Assembly: GCA_964502465.1 (NCBI GenBank)
Contig: CAZCWX010000637.1
Coordinates: 1-22,386, forward strand
Length of the DNA stretch: 22,386 bases
Direction of reading: 5' to 3'
DNA from: CAZCWX01 sp964502465
GTDB lineage: Bacteria; Desulfobacterota; Binatia; Bin18
Shown: piece after piece, positions 21,250 through 22,386 of the stretch
Numbering within the stretch: the stretch's first letter is position 1
Layout of the letters: each line of letters begins with the position of its first letter
The notes under the pieces: model-generated
The model's input: only the letters and a program-made list of their open reading frames with translations
Database searches by the model: none
What the model was told of the DNA's origin: nothing
Translations under genes and position numbers: made by a program

Positions 21250-22386
21250 TCAGACGACTGCCTTCTCACGAAGCGTTGCAATGTCCTCCCAGGAATAGCC
21301 CGCTTCGAGCAAGATGTCTTCGGTGTGCTGACCCAACTCAGGGGGAGGGGTGGTTGTCGTTAAAGGCGTCTCACTCAGCGTGAGCGGTGTCCCCACCACT
21401 CGGACCTTCCCGAGTTGCGGATGGTTCATTTCGGTAATATAGCCGTTTGCCAAAGCCTGCTCGCTGTTGAGAATGTCATGATATTCCTGCACCGGTGTGG
21501 CGAGGATATCGGCACTATTCAAGAGACTCATCCATTCCTCGGTTGTTTTCGTGGGAAAAACCTCATCGAGGAGCTGTTCAATTTTGACCCCACGGAAATT
21601 GCGGATTACATTGTCGCTACACTCGGGGTCAGCAAGGACATGCTCGATGCCCATGACGCGACAGAAGTTCGGCCACCGTTTATCATCGACGCCAGCGAGA
21701 CAGATCCAACCATCTTTGGTCTGAAACGCTCCCCAGACGCCTTGTAGAAATTGGTGCCCTCGGCCTGCTCGACGGGTTTCGACGCCACTTACTGCAGTAA
21801 AGTTTATTTCCATCGGTTGCAAGGCGATCACTGTGCCGTAAATGCAGGCATCGACCTTTTGCCCCTTCCCGGTTTTCTCACGTGCATAAAGGGCAGAGAG
21901 AATCCCTGCCATGAGCATGATGGCACCAGAATGATCCGCCACCAATGCCCCACAGGGTAAGGGCCGATCATCAGGCATGCCGTTCTTGGCCATGATCCCT
22001 CCTGCGGCCTGTGCTAGTGTGTCGCGGCTCGGTCGCTGTACCCACGGTCCTTTTGGTCCCCAGGATGAACCCATGGCATAGATCAAGCGAGGGTTCCTTT
22101 TCGAGAGTTCCTCGTAGCCAAAACCCAGACGGTCGAGTACACCAGGTCGATAATTGCTTAGCAAAACGTCCGCACTCGCAAGCAACCGATAGAGGATTTC
22201 TTTCGCCTCCGGTTTCTTCAGATCGAGGGTGATACTGCGCTTGCCACGGTTCATGGCTAAAAAATAGTGACTGAAATCTGCGTTCTTGGCCTCTGGCCCG
22301 GCGATCAGCTTCACCAGCATGTAGCGGCTCAGATCACCGATGTCGCGCATTTCGATCTTGATGACTTCCGCCCCCATGTCGGCAAG
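21250..22386 (-). CDS. Family III CoA-transferase (CaiB/BaiF), 5' end cut by the window edge
   Basis: 379 codons are visible; the reading frame runs off the right edge (LAD before MGAEVIKIE), so the true start is outside. Family III features: LADMGAEVIKIEM; NRGKRSITLDLKKPE; SADVLLSNYRPGVLDRLGFGYEEL; MGSSWGPKGPW; the catalytic Asp in GALVADHSGAIML (residue 148 counting from the visible Met); EKTGKGQKVDACIYG; and a C-terminal domain with HPQLGKVRVVGTPLTLSETP. These enzymes move CoA between carboxylic acids, for example activating an acid with acyl-CoA or succinyl-CoA. Substrate is not predictable. With the crotonase and SDR elsewhere in the window it points to acid or terpenoid catabolism, but it is 17 kb away, so no pathway link is shown. 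Confidence 0.92.
   Translation of the reverse strand, partial: LADMGAEVIKIEMRDIGDLSRYMLVKLIAGPEAKNADFSHYFLAMNRGKRSITLDLKKPEAKEILYRLLASADVLLSNYRPGVLDRLGFGYEELSKRNPRLIYAMGSSWGPKGPWVQRPSRDTLAQAAGGIMAKNGMPDDRPLPCGALVADHSGAIMLMAGILSALYAREKTGKGQKVDACIYGTVIALQPMEINFTAVSGVETRRAGRGHQFLQGVWGAFQTKDGWICLAGVDDKRWPNFCRVMGIEHVLADPECSDNVIRNFRGVKIEQLLDEVFPTKTTEEWMSLLNSADILATPVQEYHDILNSEQALANGYITEMNHPQLGKVRVVGTPLTLSETPLTTTTPPPELGQHTEDILLEAGYSWEDIATLREKAVV

Noticed and set aside
1..22386. A biosynthetic, defence or phage cluster
   Set aside because: No polyketide, peptide-synthetase, restriction, toxin-antitoxin, integrase or capsid genes are present; the genes look like unlinked housekeeping, catabolic and sensory functions.

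Overview
The window comes from a Gram-negative bacterium of moderately high GC content. An outer-membrane-type lipoprotein with a SPOR domain, a DUF2333 membrane protein, a rhomboid protease and several exported proteins support this. The mix of CaiB-type CoA transferase, 6-oxocamphor-hydrolase-like crotonase, amidohydrolase-3 and TIGR03436-like von Willebrand proteins would suit a soil or sediment lineage formerly placed in Deltaproteobacteria (Desulfobacterota, Myxococcota or Binatota). That placement is a guess. I found no tRNA, rRNA or CRISPR array.

Layout. Positions 1-1730 are a graveyard: a decayed IS1182-family transposase, a scrap that may be a second transposase, the tail of a Gly/Tyr-rich gene and a 13-bp tandem repeat. 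Positions 1733-5307 (minus strand) hold a TrpC-like protein that has lost most catalytic residues, an SDR dehydrogenase, a crotonase with the catalytic set of 6-oxocamphor hydrolase, and a SPOR lipoprotein. Positions 5525-8238 (plus) encode an amidohydrolase and a YprB-like nuclease. A parallel beta-helix protein (minus) and a DUF2333 protein (plus) diverge at 9.5 kb. Further on are a VWFA protein, a gamma-carbonic anhydrase, a TPR protein, a large GAF/PAS histidine kinase, a rhomboid protease, a small membrane protein, a class-V aminotransferase, a HAD hydrolase and a CoA transferase cut by the right edge.

The most unusual part is 10.54-11.17 kb, which has no ordinary gene. On the minus strand a compact structured RNA of about 109 nt appears to end in a strong intrinsic terminator. 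Divergent from it is a plus-strand unit with a well-formed promoter (TTGACG, 17 bp, TAGAGT), a leader of about 157 nt with a long-range closing stem, a strong Shine-Dalgarno, a 22-codon Lys/Ala/Pro peptide resembling a histone H1 tail, and a perfect-palindrome terminator. The two RNAs share AGAGACG and TGTGGGAAC in the same order, so they may be related. Just downstream a 27-codon ORF overlaps the start of an unknown gene by 11 nt, suggesting translational coupling.

Working together: the SDR and the oxocamphor-hydrolase-like crotonase, 167 bp apart on one strand, could oxidise a hydroxyketone to a beta-diketone and then cleave it. The intergenic spaces carry several palindromic repeats and a probable MITE, so the genome is probably rich in small repeats.
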